From NCBI GenBank assembly GCA_964544965.1, contig CAZJED010000005.1, positions 1 to 38,886 of the forward strand: 38,886 bases of DNA, read 5' to 3'. The DNA is from UBA11869 sp964544965. Lineage in GTDB: Bacteria > Pseudomonadota > Gammaproteobacteria > Eutrophobiales > Eutrophobiaceae. The notes below the pieces were generated by a model. That model was given only the letters and a program-made list of their open reading frames with translations. It ran no database searches and had not been told where the DNA came from. This document shows positions 1-8,046 of this stretch, in pieces (the first letter of the stretch is position 1; each line of letters starts with the position of its first letter). The position numbers and the translations under genes are program-made.

Positions 1-74
1 AATTTGATGGCAGAGTCTCTGATCAAACCGCTTATTCGCTTGGGGTAAGTGCGGGGATTAATATAGTGTTTTAG
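1..74 (+). CDS. C-terminal end of an outer-membrane beta-barrel protein (partial)
   Basis: The frame beginning at base 3 stays open from the window edge to a TAG at 72-74 and encodes about 23 residues ending in AYSLGVSAGINIVF. Alternating hydrophobic residues and a terminal phenylalanine are the classic C-terminal signature of outer-membrane beta-barrel proteins recognised by the BAM complex. The rest of the gene lies outside the window, so the family cannot be named. It converges on hemY. A weak 5-bp hairpin (73-77 with 84-88) follows the stop but has no T-run. Confidence 0.55.
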   Translation, partial: FDGRVSDQTAYSLGVSAGINIVF

Positions 75-119
75 AAGTTAGTGCTTCTCATCCATCAAGA
101 CTAATAATATATCTTCAAT

Positions 120-1307
120 TTATTTTTTCTCTGAGATTAGAGCCAGTCCTTTTTCATAATATACAGCGGCTTGTTTATAGTCCCCTTGGTCTCGATATAA
201 ATTCGCAAATTGAAAAAAAACATCGGCACTCTCTTTAATATCAATGCTCTTTTGCAAATATTCTTTTGCCTTACTCCATAAACTGTTGCGTATACAAATC
301 CTGCCAATTGTTAATAGTAGTGCTGGGTCGTGAGTATAAGTACTCAACCATGATTCAGCTGTGTGTAATTGTTTATCGGAGTCTTGCGCGATGACAAACC
401 CATATAATCGAACTAACTTTCGATCCCACTGACGTCTAATTGCAGCTTTTAACAAAACTTCGCAATCTACTGTATCTGCGAATTTCAATCTTTCGCTTAT
501 GTATGCTTCAATTAAAATATGTTTATGTTTTAATTTGCGCGGGATCTCCTCCCATAGTTTGTTAAGTTTTTTTCTATCTCCCGAGATTCCCGCATCTTTT
601 AATAATCCTGCGTATGCATTAATTCTTTTATCTTCTATAATATCATGTGTGTATATATTCTTTTTTTCAATTAAACACAATAATTCTATTACCGCCTGCC
701 AATCGTTAAGCAAAGTGTATGTTTCTAAAAGCAATTGTTTTGTTCGAAGTTGTTCTGGCCATTTTTCATGTAAATTATTAAGAGTCGCAAGCGCTTGTAC
801 TGTTTGTTTTTGATTTAATTGTAATTCTGCCTGCGTTAATCCAATAGTAAGAGTAGCATCTGGATTATGGGTATGAGCTAGTCTTAAATATTCATCCCTT
901 TTTTTTAATGCGTTCATCTCCTGTGCAGCACGTGCGGCGCAAAGATAGATAATATATGGATTTTTACTATTTGAAGCGGCTTTACAAAATTTACTCTCTG
1001 CCTCTTGCCAGTTTCCCTCTGTCATATTAATAAGACCATCTGTTATATATTTTTCACTCAGATACTGTTTTTTATTTGTCTTCCAAATTCTTATGTCTTC
1101 TGGTAATTGCCATACTCTTACTAAACTTCGTACCAAAAAATAAACTAATATAAAAACTAAAGATAAAATTATAAAAAATAAAACAGCACTAGTTTCAATT
1201 TTCCAACCTAATATAGACAAAAACATATAACCTGGATCTTCTACAATGATTGATCCGATAGCAATAGCAAGAAATAACGTTAATAGGCTCTGCAATAAAT
1301 ACTTCAT
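120..1307 (-). CDS. hemY: HemY, inner-membrane TPR protein of the heme operon
   Basis: Protein of 395 residues. Two N-terminal membrane segments (about 3-21 and 41-59) form the HemY_N region, followed by a mostly helical part with TPR-like repeats, clearest at about 340-390 (SADVFFQFANLYRDQGDYKQ). This matches the gammaproteobacterial HemY family, an inner-membrane scaffold associated with late tetrapyrrole synthesis whose exact biochemical role is unsettled. It should not be confused with the Bacillus HemY oxidase. It is the last gene of hemC-hemD-hemX-hemY. Its ATG overlaps the inferred hemX TGA in an ATGA arrangement, which suggests translational coupling. Confidence 0.88.
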   Translation of the reverse strand: MKYLLQSLLTLFLAIAIGSIIVEDPGYMFLSILGWKIETSAVLFFIILSLVFILVYFLVRSLVRVWQLPEDIRIWKTNKKQYLSEKYITDGLINMTEGNWQEAESKFCKAASNSKNPYIIYLCAARAAQEMNALKKRDEYLRLAHTHNPDATLTIGLTQAELQLNQKQTVQALATLNNLHEKWPEQLRTKQLLLETYTLLNDWQAVIELLCLIEKKNIYTHDIIEDKRINAYAGLLKDAGISGDRKKLNKLWEEIPRKLKHKHILIEAYISERLKFADTVDCEVLLKAAIRRQWDRKLVRLYGFVIAQDSDKQLHTAESWLSTYTHDPALLLTIGRICIRNSLWSKAKEYLQKSIDIKESADVFFQFANLYRDQGDYKQAAVYYEKGLALISEKK

Positions 1308-2329
1308 ANNNNNNNNNNNNNNNNNNNNNNNNNNNNNNNGATGGACTCCAGAGAAGAGGTGAGATCAATATATCGGGGTGTAATTTCTAAATCCATTACC
1401 TTAGACAAATCGCCGTAAACATTCTGAGTTTCCGGGTTCGTTAAATCATAATAATTCGCCAGATAATTTCTAATCTGAAGAATTGTGATGTTTAAATTTT
1501 CTTTATCCCGATTTAATAAGGCAAATTTAGCGCTGGCTAATTCAAATTTAATGCTTAACTTAAGTAAATTAATTTCATCAGGCAGAAAGAAATCCTTTGT
1601 AAGATTTTCATTTCTAGTAATAACAACTAAACTCTTAAGCTCATCTACAATAAGTCTATAGAAATTTTTTATTTCTCCTGCTTCTTCACTATTTATTTTT
1701 TTATTATTTTGTGAATTATCCTGCATCAATATTCTTTTTAAAGGAAAACTATCAATACGAGCTGACAACTCAGACAAAAATAAAATAGAACTACTCAAAT
1801 CTTCTTGATTACTAGATCTTAAAATATCAATATCTTTATTAATTTGTTGTTGAATGGTAGTTGCTTCTTCTATGTTAATTCCACCTAACCTAATACTTGC
1901 CGCATCAAGCGCTGTTAAAGTCGTTTCATAGTCATAGCCCAATATTAGATTATGATTTGCGATAGTTAATAAATGTTCGACCTCTGATAATGCATAGTCT
2001 CTATTAATATTGAACTGCTCCCTAATAGGCTGTGACACTAAATCCGTAAGAACATCTTTTTCATCTTCGTACTCTTCTAACTTCTTTTGCATTTTTACTA
2101 ACATTGATTGATTATTATTAATAATGCTATTTATACTATTAACTATATTTTCCATTTTTCTTATTTTCTGATCGATTAGCCTTTCACTACTAATATATTT
2201 ATTACTGAAAAAATAAAACCCAGCAATAAAAATAATAATTAATAATGAGAAAAATAAAACGTGCTTATTCGATGATTCTTTTTTTACCTGATCAAGCAAG
2301 ATACTATCTTTTTCTTTTATTTCATCCAT
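1304..2329 (-). CDS. hemX: HemX, putative uroporphyrinogen-III C-methyltransferase-like membrane protein (interrupted by N run)
   Basis: About 341 residues, of which roughly the last 11 are unknown because of the N run. One membrane anchor near residues 24-41 (HVLFFSLLIIIFIAGFYFF) follows a short charged cytoplasmic tail. A predicted coiled coil (about 48-85) and a helical C-terminal domain come next, the HemX-family layout. Despite the historical name, the family lacks a recognisable SAM-dependent methyltransferase fold, and its role in heme synthesis is not well defined. It starts 5 bases after hemD. Reading through the N run at its given length gives a TGA at 1304-1306 overlapping the hemY ATG, so the run is probably correct modulo 3. 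Confidence 0.82.
   Translation of the reverse strand: MDEIKEKDSILLDQVKKESSNKHVLFFSLLIIIFIAGFYFFSNKYISSERLIDQKIRKMENIVNSINSIINNNQSMLVKMQKKLEEYEDEKDVLTDLVSQPIREQFNINRDYALSEVEHLLTIANHNLILGYDYETTLTALDAASIRLGGINIEEATTIQQQINKDIDILRSSNQEDLSSSILFLSELSARIDSFPLKRILMQDNSQNNKKINSEEAGEIKNFYRLIVDELKSLVVITRNENLTKDFFLPDEINLLKLSIKFELASAKFALLNRDKENLNITILQIRNYLANYYDLTNPETQNVYGDLSKVMDLEITPRYIDLTSSLESIXXXXXXXXXXX
1309..1339. other. Assembly gap (31 N)
   Basis: Bases 1309-1339 are all N and fall in the last codons of hemX. The length keeps hemX in frame with a stop overlapping the hemY start, so the true gap is probably this size or differs by a multiple of three. No biological meaning should be read into it. Confidence 0.99.
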
Positions 2330-2334
2330 TACAA

Positions 2335-3105
2335 TTAATCCTCAAAAAGTTCAAGGAGACTGGTTAATATACCATCATCACTTTTTTCTCTTACAACAGA
2401 TATTGTAGATACAAAACCCTTCTTTCTAGCGTATTCGGCAATACGTTCAGACATAGTCACAAGTGGTGTTATAAAAAGTTCTTTCGTATCATTTTTTAAT
2501 AAAACTATCAAATTATTAAGAACTTCTTTGCTTGTTACAACAACTGCATCTGGATTATTATCATGCCATGCCTTATTTATTTCGTGTTCTTCGTACCTAG
2601 GCAATTTCCTTTCATATATCTCAATACAGTCTATAATTGCCCCTCTTTTCTTTAAGCTATCAGCTAATAACTCACGCCCACCAACACCACGTATAATTAA
2701 AATTTTTTTATCAGAAATCTTATTGCTTTGCATCTCTTCGAGATTTAACAAACCTTCGCTATCTGCATTATCACGAGGAAAAATAATATTTTTTAAGCTG
2801 CTGCTGGATACTACTTTAGCTGTGCCCGAGCCTATCGCAACAAGTTGAATATCTCTAATTAAATTAATATTGCTAACAAATTTTTTGATTGCTATTTCAG
2901 CTGCATTACGGCTTATAAATATTATAAAATCATAACTATCTATTCGATTAAAATATTCCGTTAATTCATCAGTTCTTCCTAATGGCTGGATTTCTACTGT
3001 TGGAAATTTAACACTAATCCCCCCATAATTTGTAATCAGGTTAGATAAATGATCAGCTTGTTGGCCAGGTCTCGTTATTAATATGCGCTTATTATTTAAC
3101 TTCAT
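2335..3105 (-). CDS. hemD: Uroporphyrinogen-III synthase
   Basis: Protein of 256 residues in the normal HemD size range. It begins MKLNNKRILITRPGQQADHL, the typical N-terminal strand and RPxxQ motif of HemD. It also has DSYDFIIFISRNAAEIAI (about 57-74) and PDAVVVTSKEVLNNL (about 185-199), corresponding to the conserved 'TS' segment. HemD is poorly conserved, so context matters: it lies between hemC and hemX. The enzyme closes and inverts ring D of hydroxymethylbilane to make uroporphyrinogen III in the cytoplasm. It is 9 bases downstream of hemC and 5 bases upstream of hemX. Confidence 0.92.
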   Translation of the reverse strand: MKLNNKRILITRPGQQADHLSNLITNYGGISVKFPTVEIQPLGRTDELTEYFNRIDSYDFIIFISRNAAEIAIKKFVSNINLIRDIQLVAIGSGTAKVVSSSSLKNIIFPRDNADSEGLLNLEEMQSNKISDKKILIIRGVGGRELLADSLKKRGAIIDCIEIYERKLPRYEEHEINKAWHDNNPDAVVVTSKEVLNNLIVLLKNDTKELFITPLVTMSERIAEYARKKGFVSTISVVREKSDDGILTSLLELFED

Positions 3106-3114
3106 AATAACTAT

Positions 3115-4035
3115 TTATTTTGTAAAATTTTTTAAAATAACGTCTGCGCCGCGTTCAAGCAACAAGTCCGCTAATGAAATACCAATGTTTTCAAAATCAC
3201 TAATATCGCCTTTTCTTTCTGACTTTATAATTTCACTGCCATTTAATTTTGCAACTAAACCTCTCAATATTATTTCTTTGCCCTCGATAGATGCTAATGC
3301 AGCAATGGGTAATTGACAGCCGCCTTGTAATCGACGACTAAAAGCTCGTTCAGCTAAAATACATTGAGATGTTTCTTCGTGGTTTAGTGGGGTAATTAAT
3401 TCCTGGGTGATAAAATCATCGGCACGGCATTCTATACCTATAGCTCCCTGACCAATCGCTGGCAATAAAAGGGAGTCAGAAACAAATTGCGTTATACGAT
3501 CACGCAAGTCAAGACGAATCATTCCGGCGGCAGCCAGTACTATTGCATCAAATTCTCCTTCATCTAATTTACGTAACCTCGTTTCAACATTGCCGCGTAA
3601 ATCTTTTAAAACTATATTCGGACAAAGTCTCTTTAGTTGGGACTGTCGACGTAAACTAGATGTCCCAATAATCGAATTATCAGGTAGCGCATTAATTTGT
3701 TTGTAACGATTTGATATTAATACATCGCGACTATCTTCTCTTTTCAATATGGTATGCAATATAAGATTTTCTGGTAAATCTACGACAACATCTTTCATTG
3801 AATGAACGGCAATATCAGCGTCATTTCTTAGTAAAGCCTCTTCTAGTTCTTTTACAAAAAGACCTTTTCCGCCAATATTTACTAATGAAGAGTCTAAAAA
3901 TCGATCGCCTTCTGTTTGCATGCCGATTAACTCTACCTCAATATCGTTATGTAACTGTATTAACTCTTGTTTAACGAATTTGGCCTGCCATAAAGCAAGT
4001 GGGCTATTTCGAGTCGATATTCTAATTTTTTTCAC
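3115..4035 (-). CDS. hemC: Hydroxymethylbilane synthase (porphobilinogen deaminase)
   Basis: Protein of 306 residues, the usual length. It joins four porphobilinogen units into linear hydroxymethylbilane. Visible family motifs are STRNSPLALWQA (7-18), HSMKDV (78-83, with the catalytic Asp at 82), GTSSLRRQSQL (124-134), LRGNVETRLRKL (146-157) and LLPAIGQGAIGIECR (190-204). The cofactor-attaching cysteine is C240 in LQGGCQLPIA. It is the first gene of the minus-strand hemCDXY operon and is divergent from gshB across 128 bases, where its promoter should lie. Confidence 0.97.
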   Translation of the reverse strand: MKKIRISTRNSPLALWQAKFVKQELIQLHNDIEVELIGMQTEGDRFLDSSLVNIGGKGLFVKELEEALLRNDADIAVHSMKDVVVDLPENLILHTILKREDSRDVLISNRYKQINALPDNSIIGTSSLRRQSQLKRLCPNIVLKDLRGNVETRLRKLDEGEFDAIVLAAAGMIRLDLRDRITQFVSDSLLLPAIGQGAIGIECRADDFITQELITPLNHEETSQCILAERAFSRRLQGGCQLPIAALASIEGKEIILRGLVAKLNGSEIIKSERKGDISDFENIGISLADLLLERGADVILKNFTK

Positions 4036-4105
4036 AATATAATCTTATTTTAAAATGATGTTATTCAAAAAAATGTGGCTTTATCATCATACACTTTGGA
4101 AATTA

Positions 4106-4135
4106 TTGAGAAAGCTGTTTATAGTCTGGTTATAT
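4106..4135 (+). promoter_or_regulatory. Candidate sigma-70 promoter for gshB
   Basis: TTGAGA (4106-4111) is separated by 18 bases from TTATAT (4130-4135) in the hemC-gshB divergent gap, ending 28 bases before the gshB ATG. Each hexamer matches consensus at four or five positions. The local sequence is AT-rich, so chance matches are likely. Confidence 0.4.
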
Positions 4136-4163
4136 ATGTATATATAAAAAATATAGGTGTTTT

Positions 4164-5114
4164 ATGAAATTAGGGATCGTCATGGACCCGATTAGTCGGA
4201 TTGATATAAAAAAAGACAGCTCCTTTGCAATGTTGCTCGCTGCACAAAAACGCGGCTGGGATCTATTCTACATGGAACTTAATGATCTCTATATGGATCA
4301 TAATAAACCCATGGCGCGCATGAAAATTCTGGAGGTTAAAGAAGACTTAAAGAAATGGTATGTACTATCAGAAGAACGAACTGCATATTTATCGCATCTC
4401 GATGTTATTCTTATGAGAAAAGATCCGCCTTTCAATCTTGAATATATATATTCAACATACATACTTGAGCATGCGCAAAAACGCGGTGTGCTAATAGTAA
4501 ATAATCCTACTTCGCTTAGAAGTGTAAATGAAAAATTCTTCATCACATATTTTCCAGATTGTATACCTCCGACAAGAATAAGCAGAGATATGCAAATCCT
4601 TCTTAATTTTGTGGAAGAACAGAATGGGGCAATTATTAAACCTCTTGATAGTATGGGGGGTGATGGTATCCATCATATAACTAAATTAGATAATACCACG
4701 AAGAACGTTTTACAATCGTTAACAAGAAATAGTTCGGAGTATGTGATGGCACAAAAATTTCTTCCGGAAATAGTAGATGGTGATAAACGTATATTGCTAA
4801 TTGATGGGGAGCCTGTCCCATATGCTTTAGCCAGAATTCCGAATGAAAATAATTCTAAAGGAAATCTTGCTCAAGGAGCGCTTGCAAAAGGAATGGAATT
4901 AAGCGAGCGTGATAAGTGGATATGCCAGAAAGTCGGTCCCAGGTTAAGTGATATGGGTTTAATCTTTGTTGGTTTAGATGTAATAGGTAACTACCTAACG
5001 GAAATAAATGTTACAAGCCCAACCTGTATAAGAGAATTAGATAATATATTTCATATAGATATTGGTGCTCAATTAATGGATACAATAGAAAAACGTAAGA
5101 AAGAGGATGTATAA
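4164..5114 (+). CDS. gshB: Glutathione synthetase
   Basis: Protein of 316 residues, full length for prokaryotic GshB. It ligates gamma-glutamylcysteine and glycine with ATP in the cytoplasm. It shows the family N-terminus MKLGIVMDPISRI with DSSFAMLLAAQKRG and the MRKDPPFN segment (84-91). The ATP-grasp part has IIKPLDSMGGDG (157-168), DGDKRILLIDGEPVPYALAR (about 205-224) and the metal and substrate loop EINVTSPT (280-287). It heads the plus-strand run toward tonB and the pyr genes, and the next gene starts directly after its stop. gshB beside tonB and ruvX is a common gammaproteobacterial order. A gamma-glutamyltransferase is encoded at 29762-31444. Confidence 0.97.
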   Translation: MKLGIVMDPISRIDIKKDSSFAMLLAAQKRGWDLFYMELNDLYMDHNKPMARMKILEVKEDLKKWYVLSEERTAYLSHLDVILMRKDPPFNLEYIYSTYILEHAQKRGVLIVNNPTSLRSVNEKFFITYFPDCIPPTRISRDMQILLNFVEEQNGAIIKPLDSMGGDGIHHITKLDNTTKNVLQSLTRNSSEYVMAQKFLPEIVDGDKRILLIDGEPVPYALARIPNENNSKGNLAQGALAKGMELSERDKWICQKVGPRLSDMGLIFVGLDVIGNYLTEINVTSPTCIRELDNIFHIDIGAQLMDTIEKRKKEDV

Positions 5115-6089
5115 GTGTTGTTAGCACAAATCGGACCAACTCCATATGACCGTCTTGGTTTGACTGTAAGTATTGCCATATTAATTCACGCACTTATTGT
5201 TTTTGGTGTCAATTTTACTAAAGAGGACAGAGCAAATACACGTATGAATACAATGGAAATCGTGTTAGTTAATCAGGAAACAAAAGAGCCTGAAGAAAGT
5301 AATGTGTTAGCACAAAAAAATCTTGAGGGTGGTGGAGAAACTAAAGAAATTACAGAACCAATGACATCAATAGAATCAAATTTTTCTGAATTAACCCAAC
5401 AGGCTATTGAAAGACCTTCTATAGAAGGCGAACTATTACAAAATCATAATATAGAAATGAACAAAAATGAGATCCCAGAAATTCTAGATGTTAACAAAGA
5501 AAATATCGAAACAATTGCTGTAAAAGATATAGAAAATGAAGTTATCGATTTAGTTTCAGAAAAACAAAAACCGGACTTTTTATATGAAAAGTTAGATGAA
5601 CTAGATGTGAAGAAAAAGATAGCAAAAAAACCATCGCCTCCAGCTATTCCGACCTCTGAGGAATTACTTTCAAATAGTTTTGAAATTGCTACATCTAATA
5701 ATGAAGTAAGGCGCAAAATGATAGAACGAACCAAACGCCCTAAAAGAAAATTTATTTCTGCTAGCACCAAGGAATATGAATACGCGACGTATATGGACGC
5801 ATGGCGAAGAAAAGTAGAAAGAGTAGGAAACTTAAACTACCCTGAAGAAGCAAAAAAACTTAATTTAACAGGCAGTCTAAGGCTTGATGTTGCGTTAAAT
5901 AAAGATGGAACGATAAATGAAATTACACTTAGAAAATCATCAGGTGAAAAACTCTTAGATGATGCGGCAATAAGAATTGTTGAATTAGCTGCTCCATTTT
6001 CGCCATTTCCAAAGAATATAGAAAATCAAGTTGATATTTTACATATTTTACGTACGTGGCAATTCATCAATAACAAAAGTTTTAGATAA
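5115..6089 (+). CDS. tonB: TonB-family energy-transducing protein
   Basis: Protein of 324 residues with one N-terminal membrane segment (about 15-34). A long charged periplasmic linker rich in Glu and Lys replaces the usual Pro-rich linker. The C-terminal TonB domain (about 235-320) has the core GSLRLDVALNKDGTINEITL. It probably couples proton-motive force to outer-membrane processes. No exbB or exbD is nearby. The Pseudomonas gene at the equivalent gshB-linked position (tonB3) has been tied to twitching motility, which is interesting given the pilT genes 5 kb away, but that link is inference. The start is GTG, immediately after the gshB TAA, with AAGAGG (5101-5106) 8 bases upstream; TTG at 5118 is an alternative. 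Confidence 0.87.
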   Translation: MLLAQIGPTPYDRLGLTVSIAILIHALIVFGVNFTKEDRANTRMNTMEIVLVNQETKEPEESNVLAQKNLEGGGETKEITEPMTSIESNFSELTQQAIERPSIEGELLQNHNIEMNKNEIPEILDVNKENIETIAVKDIENEVIDLVSEKQKPDFLYEKLDELDVKKKIAKKPSPPAIPTSEELLSNSFEIATSNNEVRRKMIERTKRPKRKFISASTKEYEYATYMDAWRRKVERVGNLNYPEEAKKLNLTGSLRLDVALNKDGTINEITLRKSSGEKLLDDAAIRIVELAAPFSPFPKNIENQVDILHILRTWQFINNKSFR

Positions 6090-6113
6090 ATACTTCTAAT
6101 ACTAATTAAATAC

Positions 6114-6512
6114 GTGAATAACCAAACTTTACTTTGCTTTGATTACGGAGAAAAACGTATAGGTGTGGCTGTAGGTCAAACCATTACATCTACCGCAAGA
6201 GCATTACAAACAATACCCGTAATAAATAAAAAACCAGATTGGGAAAAAATAAAGATCCTTGTTGATGAATGGACTCCTGATAAATTTGTTGTTGGTCACC
6301 CGCTTACATTAGATGGTGACCGACAGGGAATGACGAATGCTGCGGAATATTTCGGTCGTCAACTTGAACATCGCTTTCAATTATCTGTTGATCTGATTAG
6401 TGAACAACTTTCATCCTACGAGGCAAGACGTGAATTAAAATCAACTCGTGATCTCGATCCGACATCAGCTAGACTTATTCTCGAAACGTGGTTTAGTGAA
6501 AATACTGAATAA
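6114..6512 (+). CDS. ruvX: Putative pre-16S rRNA nuclease RuvX/YqgF
   Basis: Protein of 132 residues with an RNase H-like fold. It has FDYGEKRIGVAVGQ (about 9-22, catalytic Asp in the first strand), FVVGHPLTLDGDRQGMT in the middle, and the later acidic motifs LISEQLSS and DLDPTSARLILETW. The family processes the 5' end of 16S rRNA in E. coli and was earlier proposed to be a Holliday-junction resolvase. The start is a GTG with no strong Shine-Dalgarno, but the length and the NQTLLCFDYG start fit the family. In many relatives algH (yqgE) lies between tonB and ruvX; it is absent here, the gap being 24 bases. Confidence 0.92.
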   Translation: MNNQTLLCFDYGEKRIGVAVGQTITSTARALQTIPVINKKPDWEKIKILVDEWTPDKFVVGHPLTLDGDRQGMTNAAEYFGRQLEHRFQLSVDLISEQLSSYEARRELKSTRDLDPTSARLILETWFSENTE

Positions 6513-6546
6513 CAAATATCGACAAATTAATAATAATAGTGAAGAC

Positions 6547-6552
6547 TAAGGG
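6547..6552 (+). promoter_or_regulatory. Shine-Dalgarno that fixes the pyrR start
   Basis: TAAGGG lies 4 bases before the ATG at 6557. The longer in-frame candidate (GTG at 6539) has no such element upstream, so the ATG is preferred. Confidence 0.6.
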
Positions 6553-6556
6553 TTAT

Positions 6557-7063
6557 ATGGTAAAAAAAATAGATATAAACGCTTTGATAGAAAATATGGC
6601 TGAGAGTATAAGCTCTCACTGTAATACCAAAGGCTATAAGAATCCGTTAATGATTGGGATACAACGCGGAGGGGTTTGGGTAGCCACCCAGCTACACCAA
6701 AAACTTAAGTTCGATGATTCGCTAGGCGAGCTGAATATTGCCTTTTATCGTGATGATTTCAGTAAAATTGGGATGCACCCGGAGGTTAGACCAAGCAAAT
6801 TATCAACAGATTTAGATGATCGCCATATCATACTCGTCGATGATGTATTGCATACCGGCCGTACAATTCGTGCTGCTATGAATGAAATTTTTGATTACGG
6901 CCGTCCTGCTAGTATTTCACTAGCTATTCTAATAGAGAGAAGTGGCAGAGAATTGCCAATTCATGCGGATATGATTGGAAAAAGAATTACACTAAAAGCG
7001 GGAGAACATGCTAAACTCTCTGGCCCAGAGCCACTGGTACTTGAAATTATAAAATCTGGATGA
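6557..7063 (+). CDS. pyrR: PyrR: uracil phosphoribosyltransferase / pyrimidine operon regulator
   Basis: Protein of 168 residues from the ATG. It is a type I phosphoribosyltransferase with the PRPP-binding motif ILVDDVLHTGRT (about 92-103) and the N-terminal MIGIQRGGVWVA (32-43). PyrR proteins convert uracil and PRPP to UMP. In Gram-positive bacteria they bind pyr mRNA to attenuate transcription. Here the stretch between ruvX and pyrR is only 44 bases and shows no anti-terminator/terminator pair, so attenuation of this operon is not supported. The stop overlaps the pyrB ATG (ATGA), implying coupled translation. A 174-residue version from GTG 6539 is possible. Confidence 0.92.
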   Translation: MVKKIDINALIENMAESISSHCNTKGYKNPLMIGIQRGGVWVATQLHQKLKFDDSLGELNIAFYRDDFSKIGMHPEVRPSKLSTDLDDRHIILVDDVLHTGRTIRAAMNEIFDYGRPASISLAILIERSGRELPIHADMIGKRITLKAGEHAKLSGPEPLVLEIIKSG

Positions 7064-8046
7064 CTGGAAACAATATTCAACTCGACAAAAACGGCAACCT
7101 AAAGCATTTTCTTTCTATTGAAGGACTCAGTCAACAATTACTCCATACCATTCTTAACTACGCAGAATCATTTGCTACTGTTGATAAAAGGCCTGTAAAA
7201 AAAGTACCGCTGCTACGCGGTAAAACAATCGCTAATTTATTCTTCGAACCAAGCACAAGAACTCGCACAACCTTTGAATTAGCAGCGAAAAGGTTATCCG
7301 CGGATATACTTAATCTGAATATTTCAACATCGGCAACGAGCAAAGGCGAAATACTAAGCGATACTCTGAGAACTCTTGAAGCGATGCATTGCGATATGTT
7401 TGTTGTGCGTCATGCTAACAGTGGAGCAGCGCATTATATTACGTCACAAGTAGCCCCTCATATTAGCGTTATTAACGCTGGAGATGGTAGACATGAACAT
7501 CCGACACAAGCAATGCTCGATATGTTTACCATAAAACAGTACAAGAAAGATTTTTCAAAACTATCTGTTGCCATTGTTGGCGACATTTTACATTCACGTG
7601 TCGCTCGTTCTGAAATTCATGCTTTAAATACATTGGGCGTCAATGAGGTAAGAATAATCGGGCCTCACACACTTATACCAAAAGAAATCGAAAAGCTTGG
7701 TGTGCATGTTTATCACGACATGAATAGCGGTCTAAAAGATGTTGATGTTGTTGTAATGTTAAGGCTACAACGAGAACGTATGCGTGGTGCATTATTACCA
7801 AGTGAGAATGAATATTTTAAAAGGTATGGTCTAACCAACCAAAGACTAAAACATGCTAAAGATGACGCGATTGTAATGCACCCAGGCCCAATAAATCGAG
7901 GCGTTGAGATTGATTCTGATGTTGCAGATGGGGAACACTCTGTAATTCTGCAACAAGTGAGTCATGGTATTGCTATAAGAATGGCTATTATGGCAATGGT
8001 CATGGGGCAAATAAATAAAAATGAGAACAAGGAAAAGAAAAAATAA
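7060..8046 (+). CDS. pyrB: Aspartate carbamoyltransferase catalytic subunit
   Basis: Protein of 328 residues. It condenses carbamoyl phosphate and aspartate to carbamoyl aspartate, the committed step of pyrimidine synthesis. The carbamoyl-phosphate loop FEPSTRTRTTFELAAKRL begins at residue 62. The mobile SATSKGE loop is at 91-97, HPTQAMLDMFTI lies near 147-158, and HPGPINRGVEI sits near the C-terminus. No pyrI is present. The neighbour is instead a pseudo-dihydroorotase, as in the class A ATCases of pseudomonads, where the two proteins form a dodecamer. It overlaps pyrR by 4 bases and pyrC' by 1 base (TAATG). Confidence 0.97.
   Translation: MTGNNIQLDKNGNLKHFLSIEGLSQQLLHTILNYAESFATVDKRPVKKVPLLRGKTIANLFFEPSTRTRTTFELAAKRLSADILNLNISTSATSKGEILSDTLRTLEAMHCDMFVVRHANSGAAHYITSQVAPHISVINAGDGRHEHPTQAMLDMFTIKQYKKDFSKLSVAIVGDILHSRVARSEIHALNTLGVNEVRIIGPHTLIPKEIEKLGVHVYHDMNSGLKDVDVVVMLRLQRERMRGALLPSENEYFKRYGLTNQRLKHAKDDAIVMHPGPINRGVEIDSDVADGEHSVILQQVSHGIAIRMAIMAMVMGQINKNENKEKKK

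Noticed and set aside
330..347. SlmA-site-like palindrome (GAGTA / TACTC) inside hemY
   Set aside because: The two half-sites are separated by extra bases compared with the 12-base SlmA consensus, and it lies within coding sequence; a chance match is likely.
6513..6556. PyrR-dependent attenuator before pyrR-pyrB
   Set aside because: The gap is only 44 bases and AT-rich, with no terminator or anti-terminator hairpins and no PyrR-binding loop motif visible.
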